Shown here piece after piece: positions 17,007 through 25,803 of a DNA stretch of 63,418 nucleotides (the first letter of the stretch is position 1; each line of letters begins with the position of its first letter). Made by a program: the position numbers and the translations under genes. Under the pieces are notes generated by a model. The model did not search any database. It worked only from the letters and a program-made list of their open reading frames with translations, and had not been told where the DNA came from. The stretch is from an uncultured Ruminococcus sp. (lineage in GTDB: Bacteria; Bacillota; Clostridia; Oscillospirales; Acutalibacteraceae), in assembly GCA_902802105.1 (NCBI GenBank), contig CADCKR010000015.1, positions 1-63,418 of the forward strand, written 5' to 3'.

Positions 17007-18260
17007 ATGTACAATGATCTTATGGATACAATAGGCTTTGTGGGCAAGTATGACAGTGATGTTTCTTCCGCAATGCACGATGAGCTTCTCAGACAGCAGA
17101 GAAACATCGAGCTTATAGCATCGGAGAATATCGTTTCTCCGGCTGTAATGGCTGCGATGGGTTCTGTTCTTACCAACAAGTATGCAGAGGGATATCCGGG
17201 CAAGAGATACTACGGCGGCTGCCAGTATGTAGATGTTGTGGAGGATATTGCAAGAAAGCGTGCCTGTGAGCTTTTCGGCGCAGAGTTTGCAAATGTTCAG
17301 CCTCATTCGGGCGCACAGGCAAACACAGCTGTTTATTTTGCTATGCTTCAGCCGGGTGATACAGTGATGGGCATGACTCTTTCTGAGGGCGGCCATCTTA
17401 CACACGGTTCACCTGTTAATATTTCAGGCAAATACTTCAACTTTGTTTCATACGGTGTTGACCCTGTAACACACAGGATCGACTACGATAAGGTTTATGA
17501 TCTTGCTATGGAGCACAAGCCGAAGATGATCGTATGCGGTGCGAGTGCATATCCGAGAATAATCGACTTCAAGCGTTTCCGTGAGATCGCAGACGCCTGC
17601 GGTGCTTATCTTATGGTAGACATGGCTCATATTGCCGGTCTGGTAGCAGCAGGTGTGCATCCCAATCCGGTGCCCTATGCTCATTTTGTTACTACTACCA
17701 CACACAAGACCCTCAGAGGTCCGAGAGGCGGCCTTATTCTTTGCAGCGAGGAGTATGCAAAGGATATCAACAAGGCAGTGTTCCCGGGCACACAGGGCGG
17801 CCCGCTCATGCACGTTATCGCAGCAAAGGCAGTTTGTCTTGGCGAGGCGCTCAAGCCGGAGTTCAAGACCTACGGTGAAAACATAGTAAAGAATGCTCAG
17901 GCGCTTGCAGACGGGCTTTTAAAGAGAGGCAACAAGCTTGTATCGGGCGGTACGGACAATCATGTAATGCTGCTTGACCTTACCGAGAGCGAGGTAACAG
18001 GCAAGGAGCTTGAGCGCAGGCTTGACGAGGTGCAGATCACCGCAAACAAGAACACAGTACCCAACGAGAAGAGAAGTCCGTTTGTTACAAGCGGCGTTCG
18101 TCTTGGCACACCGGCAGTTACCACAAGAGGCTTTGGCGTTGAGGAGATGGACAAGATCGCAGAGTACATCACTCTTGCTCTTAATGATTTCGATGCAAAT
18201 GCCGACAAGATCAGGCAGGGCGTAAACGAGATCTGCGATAAATTCCCGCTTTATAAATAA
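17007..18260 (+). CDS. glyA: Serine hydroxymethyltransferase
   Basis: A 417-residue pyridoxal-phosphate enzyme that interconverts serine and glycine with tetrahydrofolate, feeding one-carbon metabolism. Landmarks are [64 protein letters not shown] and [15 protein letters not shown] with the cofactor Lys near residue 231. Length and C-terminus are normal. The start at 17007 has AGGAG upstream. It is monocistronic, with its own strong promoter. The 18261-18478 stretch after it shows no gene and no obvious strong terminator. Confidence 0.97.
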   Translation: MYNDLMDTIGFVGKYDSDVSSAMHDELLRQQRNIELIASENIVSPAVMAAMGSVLTNKYAEGYPGKRYYGGCQYVDVVEDIARKRACELFGAEFANVQPHSGAQANTAVYFAMLQPGDTVMGMTLSEGGHLTHGSPVNISGKYFNFVSYGVDPVTHRIDYDKVYDLAMEHKPKMIVCGASAYPRIIDFKRFREIADACGAYLMVDMAHIAGLVAAGVHPNPVPYAHFVTTTTHKTLRGPRGGLILCSEEYAKDINKAVFPGTQGGPLMHVIAAKAVCLGEALKPEFKTYGENIVKNAQALADGLLKRGNKLVSGGTDNHVMLLDLTESEVTGKELERRLDEVQITANKNTVPNEKRSPFVTSGVRLGTPAVTTRGFGVEEMDKIAEYITLALNDFDANADKIRQGVNEICDKFPLYK

Positions 18261-18478
18261 TCACTGATCTCTTTGACAGGCACTGATCTGCTTTTCTTAG
18301 CGGTACAGGTTTATTGACATATCAGAATTCGGCAGTTTTGGGAAGTGTTTCCCGCACAACCTGCGGATAAATTATTTTCCGTGATCGGAAGCTCCGGCAG
18401 GAGAATGAGCTAATCAGATATATTTAACAGGAAAATCAGGATAAATATCGACACTATAACAAAATTGTTAATAAACTG

Positions 18479-18506
18479 TTGACAAATGGTAAATTTTCAT
18501 TAGAAT
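18479..18506 (+). promoter_or_regulatory. Sigma-A promoter of the first pilin gene
   Basis: TTGACA (18479-18484), 16 bases, TAGAAT (18501-18506), about 50 bases before the start codon. Confidence 0.65.
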
Positions 18507-18556
18507 ATAAGTAACAGATAAATTTACATACGAAAATGTCAACAGGGGGTATGGCT

Positions 18557-19063
18557 ATGAGCAAAATGCCAAAGATAAAGAAGTACAATAAAAATAAAAA
18601 AGGCTTTACGCTTGTAGAGCTTGTGGTGGTAATCGCTATTCTCGGCATACTGGCTGCGATAGCTATACCGGCGGTTATAAATTTAGTCAATTCTGCAAGC
18701 CAGAGCGCAGACGACTCGACGGCTCATGCGCTTGACGAAGCCTGCAAGACCTATTATTCCGGAGTAAGGCTCGGCCTTATAAACAGCAAGGAAAAGGGCT
18801 CATCCAAGCAGGAAAATCTTCCTCCTCCATCGGCGAGCAATGCCAGAAGGCACAGCGTCGCCGCAATAGCAACGGTAAAAAATGCCTGCGAATATGCTCA
18901 GATGGACGATGTTCTTCCTAAGCTTGCAAACAATTCGTTCGGATATAATGAATACGGTACGATACTGCGTTATGAGAGCGGTCTCACAGTGCTGACGGAG
19001 GATACTAAGATGAGGGATCTTTATCTTAACGGCAGCGGCGGAGATGAAGAAAGCGGAGACTGA
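18557..19063 (+). CDS. Type IV prepilin (major-pilin-like), first copy
   Basis: A 168-residue prepilin. A basic leader ending KNKKG is cleaved before FTLVELVVVIAILGILAAIAIPAV, with the Glu at +5 that aligns subunits in the filament. The C-terminal domain has paired Cys residues (at about 58 and 106) that may form a disulfide, and ends in a Gly/Glu/Asp-rich tail. ATG 18557 is chosen because GGGGG lies seven bases upstream; upstream in-frame ATGs lack this spacing. It has its own promoter and terminator, separate from the second pilin gene. The second copy shares the N-terminus but not the globular part, so this may be an alternative or minor pilin. Confidence 0.88.
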   Translation: MSKMPKIKKYNKNKKGFTLVELVVVIAILGILAAIAIPAVINLVNSASQSADDSTAHALDEACKTYYSGVRLGLINSKEKGSSKQENLPPPSASNARRHSVAAIATVKNACEYAQMDDVLPKLANNSFGYNEYGTILRYESGLTVLTEDTKMRDLYLNGSGGDEESGD

Positions 19064-19089
19064 TATAATAAGACAGCGTATATACAGAA

Positions 19090-19120
19090 CACCCGGAAAG
19101 GAAATCTTTCCGGGTGATTT
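19090..19120 (+). terminator. Intrinsic terminator of the first pilin gene
   Basis: A perfect 11-bp stem (CACCCGGAAAG / CTTTCCGGGTG) with loop GAAAT, followed by ATTTT. Confidence 0.85.
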
Positions 19121-19296
19121 TGCGTGTGCAGACAAAAATGAATAAATTGTTAAGCGAATAAAATCAAATGAGATAAAAGATAAAAAATATAATAACAAAA
19201 TTTTAAAAAATATTGAAGTTGAATGAAGAAAAAACGATTATTTATGAACTAAATATGAACGACGTAATAACTTGTTAACAACATTTTTATGTCGTA

Positions 19297-19403
19297 ATGC
19301 ACAAAAATTGATAAAATGTGCATACATTATTTCCAAATATAGAGTTTAAGGCTTTAAAATCGCCCAAAAACGATGTAATTATGCACAAAAACAGCTTTTG
19401 CAT
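19297..19403. promoter_or_regulatory. Repeated ATGCACAAAA motifs upstream of the major pilin
   Basis: In the very AT-rich 435-base gap before the second pilin gene, an inverted repeat ATGCACA / TGTGCAT lies at 19297-19323. A second, ATGCACAAAA / TTTTGCAT, lies at 19381-19403, and TTGCGCAAAAA follows. No gene is visible. The motifs may be regulator sites (inference). Confidence 0.35.
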
Positions 19404-19440
19404 TTTTACACAAATATTGCGCAAAAATCAAAAAAAAGTA

Positions 19441-19469
19441 TTGACAATTTATGAAGAAAGAGTTAATAT
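19441..19469 (+). promoter_or_regulatory. Strong sigma-A promoter of the major pilin gene
   Basis: TTGACA (19441-19446), 17 bases, TAATAT (19464-19469). The predicted ~75-base leader can fold a small CCC/GGG hairpin flanked by GAAC/GTTC arms (~19487-19521). Confidence 0.75.
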
Positions 19470-19552
19470 ATATACAGCAAATGAACACGGGCTCATCCCT
19501 TCAGGGTCACGGTTCAACATAAAAAAATTATTAAAGAAAGAGGTAATTCATC

Positions 19553-20074
19553 ATGACTCTCCAGCAGAAAATGCTCGCTAAGCAGAGCAAAAAAGGTTTC
19601 ACACTCGTTGAACTCGTAGTTGTTATCGCTATCCTCGGTATCCTCGCAGCTATCGCTATCCCGGCTGTTATCGGTATCATCAACAGCGCTAACGAATCAC
19701 AGGCTAAGACAGACGCTGCTTCTCTTAGCGCAGCCTGCAAGAACTACTATGCAGAGATCATCGCCGGCACAATCAACTCAAGCAACAAAGGCGGTTCAAG
19801 TGATAATCTTCCCGCTAAGAATGCATCTGCTGCTACAAAGAAGACAACAGCTGGTAGCTGCACAGTAAAGGGTGCTATGGAGTACTATGGTCTGACAGAC
19901 CTTTCTTCTAAGCTCGCTGACTTCAAAGGTGATCCTAACACAGGTACAATCTATGCAAGTGTTGACGGCAATAAGCCTGCAAGCGCAACTGTTGAGATCA
20001 AAGAGGGCACAAACCTTTCAGCTCTTGGTTATGGCGATAAGGTAGCTGCTCCTGCTGCTCCTGCAGGTACCTGA
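19553..20074 (+). CDS. pilA: Type IV major prepilin
   Basis: A 173-residue prepilin. The leader MTLQQKMLAKQSKKG is cleaved before FTLVELVVVIAILGILAAIAIPAV with Glu at +5. The globular domain contains two Cys (about residues 62 and 103) in the same relative places as the first pilin, and is rich in Ala, Ser, Thr and Lys as expected for an abundant surface protein. GAGGT upstream supports the start. The strong promoter, long leader and strong terminator suggest that this is the main pilus subunit. Downstream lies the assembly operon on a separate promoter. Confidence 0.92.
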   Translation: MTLQQKMLAKQSKKGFTLVELVVVIAILGILAAIAIPAVIGIINSANESQAKTDAASLSAACKNYYAEIIAGTINSSNKGGSSDNLPAKNASAATKKTTAGSCTVKGAMEYYGLTDLSSKLADFKGDPNTGTIYASVDGNKPASATVEIKEGTNLSALGYGDKVAAPAAPAGT

Positions 20075-20121
20075 TTGATCAGAATCATCTGAATCTACAT
20101 AGGGTAATTAATTAAAAATCG

Positions 20122-20155
20122 AAGCCCGGAATTGATTTCCGGGCTTTGTTTTTTT
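20122..20155 (+). terminator. Intrinsic terminator of pilA
   Basis: A 10-bp stem (AAGCCCGGAA / TTCCGGGCTT) followed by TGTTTTTTT. The remaining gap to 20376 is AT-rich with no gene visible. Confidence 0.9.
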
Positions 20156-20376
20156 GACTAAAACAAACAGAAACGGCCCGTTCGTGTTTGTCGGATAAAA
20201 ACAAATAAAGAGTATTATTGCATAAATAAACACCGAAAAAACCTACTATATGCACAAATTACTTGGATTTATAAAATACTTATTGAAATGTAGATATTTT
20301 TGTGATAAAATAACAAAAAGGATATTATAACCGTTCATATTGTTTGTGAAATACATAACAGAAAACGGTTCTGATA

Positions 20377-20404
20377 TTGACAAACATTCATCTTTCATTA
20401 AAAT
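20377..20404 (+). promoter_or_regulatory. Sigma-A promoter of the pilus assembly operon
   Basis: TTGACA (20377-20382), 16 bases, TAAAAT (20399-20404). The predicted leader is under 20 bases. Confidence 0.65.
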
Positions 20405-20426
20405 TTTTTAAGAGTGTGGTGTATTT

Positions 20427-22298
20427 ATGAAAACGGTAGCAACTATAATGCAGCTGACCCGAGGCTTACTTATCCTTACTCCCGCTGAGTATGATAAGCC
20501 TGAGGGCGGTATCGGCGGCAAAAGAAGGGGCGGCAATACGCCTTCCAATTTCAGCGTTCCTCATATATTTGAGCTGAACGATTCTCTTAAGGATCATCCT
20601 TATGAGAAATCAGAGGAACTTGCAGCTTTCGTTAAGCGCTGCGCCGAGAGCGTTGGTATGCAGCTTGGCGATATTTTCCTCTGCATCGAGGATGAAGAGG
20701 TCCTCATCACAAAGGAATATAAGCATCACTATGAGTCGAAGGATAAACTTCTGGTCACCTATGCCCACGTTGAGGCTGAGGCTGTGCTTCATCAGGAAGT
20801 AGAAAAGTATACTATCCTTAATTTTGAGTATGGTCAGCAGTACGGCAAGGCAAACAAGACAGAGGACGTTTCGGCTTCGCTTTTTGCTATGAACACCGGT
20901 ATACTTACAGATATCCGCGCAAACTTCTCGGCAGCAGGCCTCAAGATCGTAAAGGTCACACCGCCTATCGCCGGCTTGCTTTACACCGCAAAAAGCGATA
21001 TGAACTCGGCTACAAGAGCGATCGCTATCATAAGTATGGACTTTGCGGCTACACGTCTGGTAGTGCTCAAAAACGGCGCGCCTGTGTTCCAGCAGTCCTT
21101 CTCAAGCGTGCTTGAGGATATCGCAGAGATGCTCATGCTTGAATTCGGTATCAGCAAGCTCGGTGCTATCGACCTTATCCAGCGTGAGGGTCTTGGCATA
21201 TGCAATAAAGTAAATAACGCATCCACCAGAAAGCAGACTATCGCAATGCTCGAAAACTCTGCCGGTGAGGTCGTCCGTAACCTGCGAATGGTAATCTCTA
21301 CCCTGCGTATGGACGTTGACCTTATCGTTCTCTGTGATGCTCTGGCTAAGCTGCCGAATATCGTTCCGTTCTGCAAGCAGAAGGGTCTTACAGCTCCGAT
21401 GGAGAAGGTCTCAAACCTCTTTTCAGGCGACTCACGTCCTCCTATGGCTGCACAGTCCGCTCAGCAGAAGGGCTATGATCCGTCATCCTTCATTACTCTT
21501 AACGGCATAATTACAATGCCTATGGTAGAAGCTAACCTGCTCCAGGGCGAAACAAACATCCTTTCCGCTATGGCAAAGGAAAGCGGAAACAAGCTTGGAA
21601 ATATCGTAGCAGGCGGTCTCGGCTTCCTTGCAGCTGTATGGATGATAGCTATCTCCGGTTGGTGGATCGCTCTCCAGATCCAGCAGAACAACGATGAGAA
21701 TACTCTGAAGGATGAGCGCTTCAAGTATGCAGAGGATCTTATCAAGCGTGAGAAGAAGTATACCGAGCTTACAAAGAATATGGAGACAAACCTCAAAACT
21801 CTTCCCACAACAAAATACAAGATGTCTACCATTATTGATCATGTCAATAAAGAGCTTGTCGAAAAGACTGTTAACACCAGCAATATAAACATTTCAAAGG
21901 TTCAAAAGGCAGAGCCTGATGAATTTGAAGATTATGTTGTACTCTCTACGAATTACACAGTCAAGAACTATGATGCTTTCGCTACTCTCAGAGATAAGAT
22001 CGAAAAGGCAGGATTCTTTGCTGTTAATGAAGCTCTTACTGTTGCCAGAAACGAAAGCTATGACGGCGGAGCAGCTAAAACCAATTACAGTGTTTCTATG
22101 AGTTTGTATACGACCAATACAGGTCTGACCGCTGCTAAGCTTACGCAGAAGGAAGCAGATGCTCTCGAAGCAAAGATGGAGGGTAAAACAATTCCTGAAT
22201 CAAGACAGACCTCAGAAAATGAGGAATCGAACAACAGCAAGACCTCGGAAAGCTCAAAGGAATCATCTTCGTCTTCCGGTGAATCATCCGGTGCCTGA
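20427..22298 (+). CDS. pilM: Pilus assembly protein, PilM-PilN fusion
   Basis: A 623-residue protein. Residues 1-~350 resemble PilM, the actin-like cytoplasmic scaffold of type IV pili, with the RAIAIISMDFAATRLVVL segment as the phosphate-binding-like strand. A single membrane helix (~390-415, GFLAAVWMIAISGWWIALQI) is followed by a coiled coil and a PilN-like alpha/beta domain to ~580. A Ser/Glu-rich tail ends the chain. In most bacteria PilM and PilN are separate proteins that bind through the PilN N-terminus; here the contact would be covalent. It is the first gene of the assembly operon and is followed by pilO after 70 bases. Confidence 0.8.
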   Translation: MKTVATIMQLTRGLLILTPAEYDKPEGGIGGKRRGGNTPSNFSVPHIFELNDSLKDHPYEKSEELAAFVKRCAESVGMQLGDIFLCIEDEEVLITKEYKHHYESKDKLLVTYAHVEAEAVLHQEVEKYTILNFEYGQQYGKANKTEDVSASLFAMNTGILTDIRANFSAAGLKIVKVTPPIAGLLYTAKSDMNSATRAIAIISMDFAATRLVVLKNGAPVFQQSFSSVLEDIAEMLMLEFGISKLGAIDLIQREGLGICNKVNNASTRKQTIAMLENSAGEVVRNLRMVISTLRMDVDLIVLCDALAKLPNIVPFCKQKGLTAPMEKVSNLFSGDSRPPMAAQSAQQKGYDPSSFITLNGIITMPMVEANLLQGETNILSAMAKESGNKLGNIVAGGLGFLAAVWMIAISGWWIALQIQQNNDENTLKDERFKYAEDLIKREKKYTELTKNMETNLKTLPTTKYKMSTIIDHVNKELVEKTVNTSNINISKVQKAEPDEFEDYVVLSTNYTVKNYDAFATLRDKIEKAGFFAVNEALTVARNESYDGGAAKTNYSVSMSLYTTNTGLTAAKLTQKEADALEAKMEGKTIPESRQTSENEESNNSKTSESSKESSSSSGESSGA

Positions 22299-22368
22299 GC
22301 TGATACTATGAGTACATCGGACAGAAGTAGGGATCCACGAGATCAATTCCAGACGGAGGTAAACAATA

Positions 22369-23025
22369 ATGAATAACAAGAAGCAATTAAAAATATCGGG
22401 CTTTATTATCGCCATCGGTATTATCATCGTAATGGCTATAGTGTTTCTTTTCGCTGTTCAGGTGCCCTTCCTGCAGAGGCTTGACGGATATAACGAGAAG
22501 CACGAATCTGCTACCAGCAAGATAAACTACTATAACTCATATCTCAGCAATGCTAACTCTGTCGAAGCTAAGATTGCAAGCATGATAGAGGAATATCAGA
22601 CAAAGAACCCCATTCTTTTCGCTAATGCTAAAAAGACGCCTAATGAGATCAGAACAGTCCTTAAAAAGCTTAAGTATGAGATCGGCTCGCTCGCTATTTC
22701 ATCCGGTACAGCCGATTCACAGGGCAGAACTACTGTTGAAGGCGGCCAGCTGATGTCAACGGCTATAAGCTTTACATTCAGCGGCACAAGCGATGAACTC
22801 AAGAAGACACTTGACTATCTTGAGCTTCAGGCTGACGGTGCATACTACATCAATGCTATAAGCTATGTACCTCACGTTGTTAAAAGCGAAAGCGAAGAAA
22901 ATGTATCTGCAACAACGAATTCCAAGAATGCAAAGTATGACTTTTCAGTTGCAATGAGCCTCTACTACTTTGAGAAGGTAGAGATCGTTGACTTGCCGTC
23001 ATCTTCTTCTGCAAGCTCAAAATAA
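22369..23025 (+). CDS. pilO: Pilus assembly protein PilO-like
   Basis: A 218-residue bitopic membrane protein. One N-terminal membrane helix (~10-32, ISGFIIAIGIIIVMAIVFLF) is followed by a coiled coil (~38-75) and an alpha/beta domain of the ferredoxin-like PilN/PilO type. A Ser-rich tail ends the protein. Sequence identity to known PilO is not obvious; the call rests on topology, size and its place between pilMN and the prepilin peptidase. It would pair with the PilN part of the upstream fusion to form the inner-membrane alignment complex. GGAGGT upstream supports the start. Confidence 0.72.
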   Translation: MNNKKQLKISGFIIAIGIIIVMAIVFLFAVQVPFLQRLDGYNEKHESATSKINYYNSYLSNANSVEAKIASMIEEYQTKNPILFANAKKTPNEIRTVLKKLKYEIGSLAISSGTADSQGRTTVEGGQLMSTAISFTFSGTSDELKKTLDYLELQADGAYYINAISYVPHVVKSESEENVSATTNSKNAKYDFSVAMSLYYFEKVEIVDLPSSSSASSK

Positions 23026-23046
23026 TCTGATTTAGGGACTGATTAT

Positions 23047-24033
23047 ATGCAGCCTTTGAATTATCTTAATACAGCAGGCGGTATGATATGGACTGCCGCC
23101 TGCGCTCTGATGGGCGTACTGCTAACATGGCTGTATTATCGTGTCATAAACAGGATACCCGCAGCCTGGCTGTGTGATTACAACGAAACTCCTTCGGCAG
23201 AGCTTCTGTCGGGTGTTCGTGTTAAGTATGCGGGCTCCGGCATTTTTATGTCGGTTGTGACTGCGGTCTGCCTTATCCTTTGCAGGCTACAGTATAACAA
23301 GGGGTTCGATATATATTTCATAGTGTTTTCACTTATTATTGTCGTTTCCCTTATGATAGCGATTTGCGATATTAAATATACGATAATACCCGATCAGTTC
23401 ACGGTCCTTCTTGGAGTCCTCGGTCTTATCATAAGCATTTATGATATCGTCAGGGGCTTCGGGCTTTTGCACAGTACATGGTGGTCGCCTCTGGCAGGCG
23501 CGGCCTTGGGTGCAGGCGTGATGATAATCATTGACCTTATCGGCATGATAGTCTATAAGAAGGACGGAATGGGCTTTGGTGATGTCAAGCTGTTTGCGGC
23601 AGTGGGGCTTATCACCGGCTTTCCGGGTACGATAATCGCATTTATTATTTCTATGCTCACAGCGATGGTGTGCTTCTGCGTGATACTTATAGTTATTCGC
23701 ATCATCAGCAGAAAAGCAGCCGAATCTCCTCAGCAGGGATCGGAGGCAGAGGGCGAAGCTCCTGCCGGGTCCGACAAGCTTCAGGCAGATACTGAGAAAA
23801 CGGACGAACATCAGGATCCGGATGCGGCCGGAGGCTCCGACGGAGCGCAGGCCGATGAACAGGCCGGAGAGCAGGCCGGAGAAGAAAACGGTGACGGCGA
23901 TGCCGGAGCCGGGAACGAAGGAGCAGGCTCATATCTGGCGTTTGGACCGTATATCGCATTGTCGCTTATATGCTATCTTGTTTTTAACGACTTCATATAC
24001 AGTATGGTCGGACTATATCTTAAATTATTCTGA
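23047..24033 (+). CDS. pilD: Prepilin peptidase (A24 family) with acidic insert
   Basis: A 328-residue polytopic aspartic protease that cleaves prepilin leaders after Gly. The catalytic aspartates are in AICDIKYTIIPDQF and in the GMGFGDVKLFAAVGL motif. The zinc-binding Cys pairs of the N-terminal methyltransferase domain of classic PilD are missing, so N-methylation may be absent or done by another protein. Between the last two membrane helices (about residues 222-295) lies a long acidic insert rich in Gly, Ala, Glu, Asp and Gln, which is unusual for the family. It sits 21 bases after pilO and 21 bases before pilB in the same operon. Confidence 0.88.
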   Translation: MQPLNYLNTAGGMIWTAACALMGVLLTWLYYRVINRIPAAWLCDYNETPSAELLSGVRVKYAGSGIFMSVVTAVCLILCRLQYNKGFDIYFIVFSLIIVVSLMIAICDIKYTIIPDQFTVLLGVLGLIISIYDIVRGFGLLHSTWWSPLAGAALGAGVMIIIDLIGMIVYKKDGMGFGDVKLFAAVGLITGFPGTIIAFIISMLTAMVCFCVILIVIRIISRKAAESPQQGSEAEGEAPAGSDKLQADTEKTDEHQDPDAAGGSDGAQADEQAGEQAGEENGDGDAGAGNEGAGSYLAFGPYIALSLICYLVFNDFIYSMVGLYLKLF

Positions 24034-24054
24034 ATAATATAAGGAGCTGAAAAC

Positions 24055-25761
24055 ATGAAAGCCGGCAGCTTGAAAATCGGACAAATTTTGATCAATTCGG
24101 GAGATATTACCGAAGAACAGCTTGACGCTGTGCTTGAAAAGCAAAGAAATTCCGATAAGAAAAAGCGTATCGCTGATATTCTTATTGAGGAAAAAATCGT
24201 TACCGAGCAGCAGGTGTGCAAGGCACTTGAAAAACAGCTCTTTATGCCATACGTTGACCTTGACACCATAAATATCTCCGAAGAGCTCGGCAATATTATT
24301 CCGGAGGAAGTTGCTCAGAAAAATCAGGTCGTGCCTATCGAGCAGGACGGACGTCTGCTTACTGTGGCAATAGGTGACCCGCTTAACTATAATGGTATCA
24401 GAGAGCTCGGCATCATCACCAAGATGAAGATAACCCCTGTCATTGCCGAACCGTCCAAGATAGCAGCAAAGCTCCGTGAATTGTATGCTGCTCAGAAGGC
24501 TATCGACGATGCAAAGGAATTCCTTGAATCAAAGGGCGGCTCAAAATCCAAGGCTCAGTTAGAGGCCGAGGAGGCTGCAAAGCAGGATGCAAACGCCAAC
24601 GACCAGCCGATCATACGTTTTGTTAATACGATGATCGAAGAAGCTATCTCAGTCAAGTGCTCCGATATTCATATCGAGCCGATGGAGAAATGCCTGCGCA
24701 TCCGCTTCCGTGTCGACGGTAAGCTCCAGATATATCTTGAGGTAAGCCCCGAGCTTATCCCTTCGGTAACATCACGTATCAAGTTCATCGGTAATATGAA
24801 CATCGCAGAAAAACGTATCCCGCAGGACGGTCGTATCAACTACCGTGTCGGCGGAAAAGACATAGACTTCCGTATCTCAGTTCTCCCCAGTGTATATGGT
24901 GAGAAGATAGTTATGCGTATTACGACCTCTCTGGGCATGGAGCTGAAAAAAGAAAGCATCGGCTTCCTCCCTGAGAACCTCGAAAAATTCAACCACCTGA
25001 TAAAGAGTAACCGTGGTATCATCCTGGTTACGGGTGCTACCGGTTCCGGTAAATCGACAACGCTTTATACGGCTCTCAATGAGGTAAAGTCTGAGGATAT
25101 CAATATCATCACCGTTGAGGACCCTGTCGAAATGCTCCAGACAGGTATTACCCAGGTTCAGACAAACGAAAAAGCAGGCATGACATTTGCGGCTGCCCTC
25201 CGAAGCATCCTTCGTCAGGACCCCGACATCATAATGGTCGGTGAGATCCGTGACGGCGAGACGGCGGGTATCGCAGTTCAGGCTGCTATCACCGGTCACC
25301 TTGTTCTCTCTACACTGCATACCTACGATGCGCCCAGCTCGGTCGCTCGTCTGGTAGATATGGGTATCGAACCATACATGGTATCCTCGGCTCTGCTCGG
25401 CATCATAGCTCAGAAGCTTGCACGAAGACTCTGCGTTGAGTGCAAGGAGGCCTATGAGCCGGATATGAACGAGAGAATAGCACTGAATATCCCGCAGGAT
25501 CAGAAGATCACCCTTTATCGCAAATGCGGCTGTGATCGCTGCAACAAGAAGGGCTATAAGGGACGTATTGCTGTTCACGAGATAATGCTTCTGACGACTG
25601 CCCTGAAAAGAGCGATCACCGAGAACAAGAGTACAGACGATATCCGTGTGCTTGCAGTAAAAGAGGGAATGATCCCGATGAAGGAAAATATCAGGCGTGA
25701 CGTTCTTCAGGGACTTACATCTTATGAGGAATTCATTGATATGACTATCAATAACGAGTAA
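24055..25761 (+). CDS. pilB: Pilus extension ATPase PilB
   Basis: A 568-residue hexameric ATPase that drives pilin polymerisation. The N-terminal MshEN-type domain (LKIGQILINSGDITEEQL...) can bind nucleotides such as c-di-GMP in some relatives. The catalytic core has Walker A GATGSGKSTTLYT near residue 326, the Asp box ITVEDPVE, Walker B IIMVGEIRDGET and the His box HLVLSTLHTYDA. The C-terminal zinc site is present as two Cys pairs (CVEC and CDRC). Length is normal. It is in the assembly operon directly before pilT. Confidence 0.96.
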   Translation: MKAGSLKIGQILINSGDITEEQLDAVLEKQRNSDKKKRIADILIEEKIVTEQQVCKALEKQLFMPYVDLDTINISEELGNIIPEEVAQKNQVVPIEQDGRLLTVAIGDPLNYNGIRELGIITKMKITPVIAEPSKIAAKLRELYAAQKAIDDAKEFLESKGGSKSKAQLEAEEAAKQDANANDQPIIRFVNTMIEEAISVKCSDIHIEPMEKCLRIRFRVDGKLQIYLEVSPELIPSVTSRIKFIGNMNIAEKRIPQDGRINYRVGGKDIDFRISVLPSVYGEKIVMRITTSLGMELKKESIGFLPENLEKFNHLIKSNRGIILVTGATGSGKSTTLYTALNEVKSEDINIITVEDPVEMLQTGITQVQTNEKAGMTFAAALRSILRQDPDIIMVGEIRDGETAGIAVQAAITGHLVLSTLHTYDAPSSVARLVDMGIEPYMVSSALLGIIAQKLARRLCVECKEAYEPDMNERIALNIPQDQKITLYRKCGCDRCNKKGYKGRIAVHEIMLLTTALKRAITENKSTDDIRVLAVKEGMIPMKENIRRDVLQGLTSYEEFIDMTINNE

Positions 25762-25803
25762 TTTTCAGCAACACAAATTTATAAATGAATGGGGTAGATT
25801 TAA

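Noticed and set aside
19486-19522. c-di-GMP riboswitch in the pilA leader
   Set aside because: The leader has an ACACGGG-like string but lacks the conserved GEMM core and second helix; it is too short.
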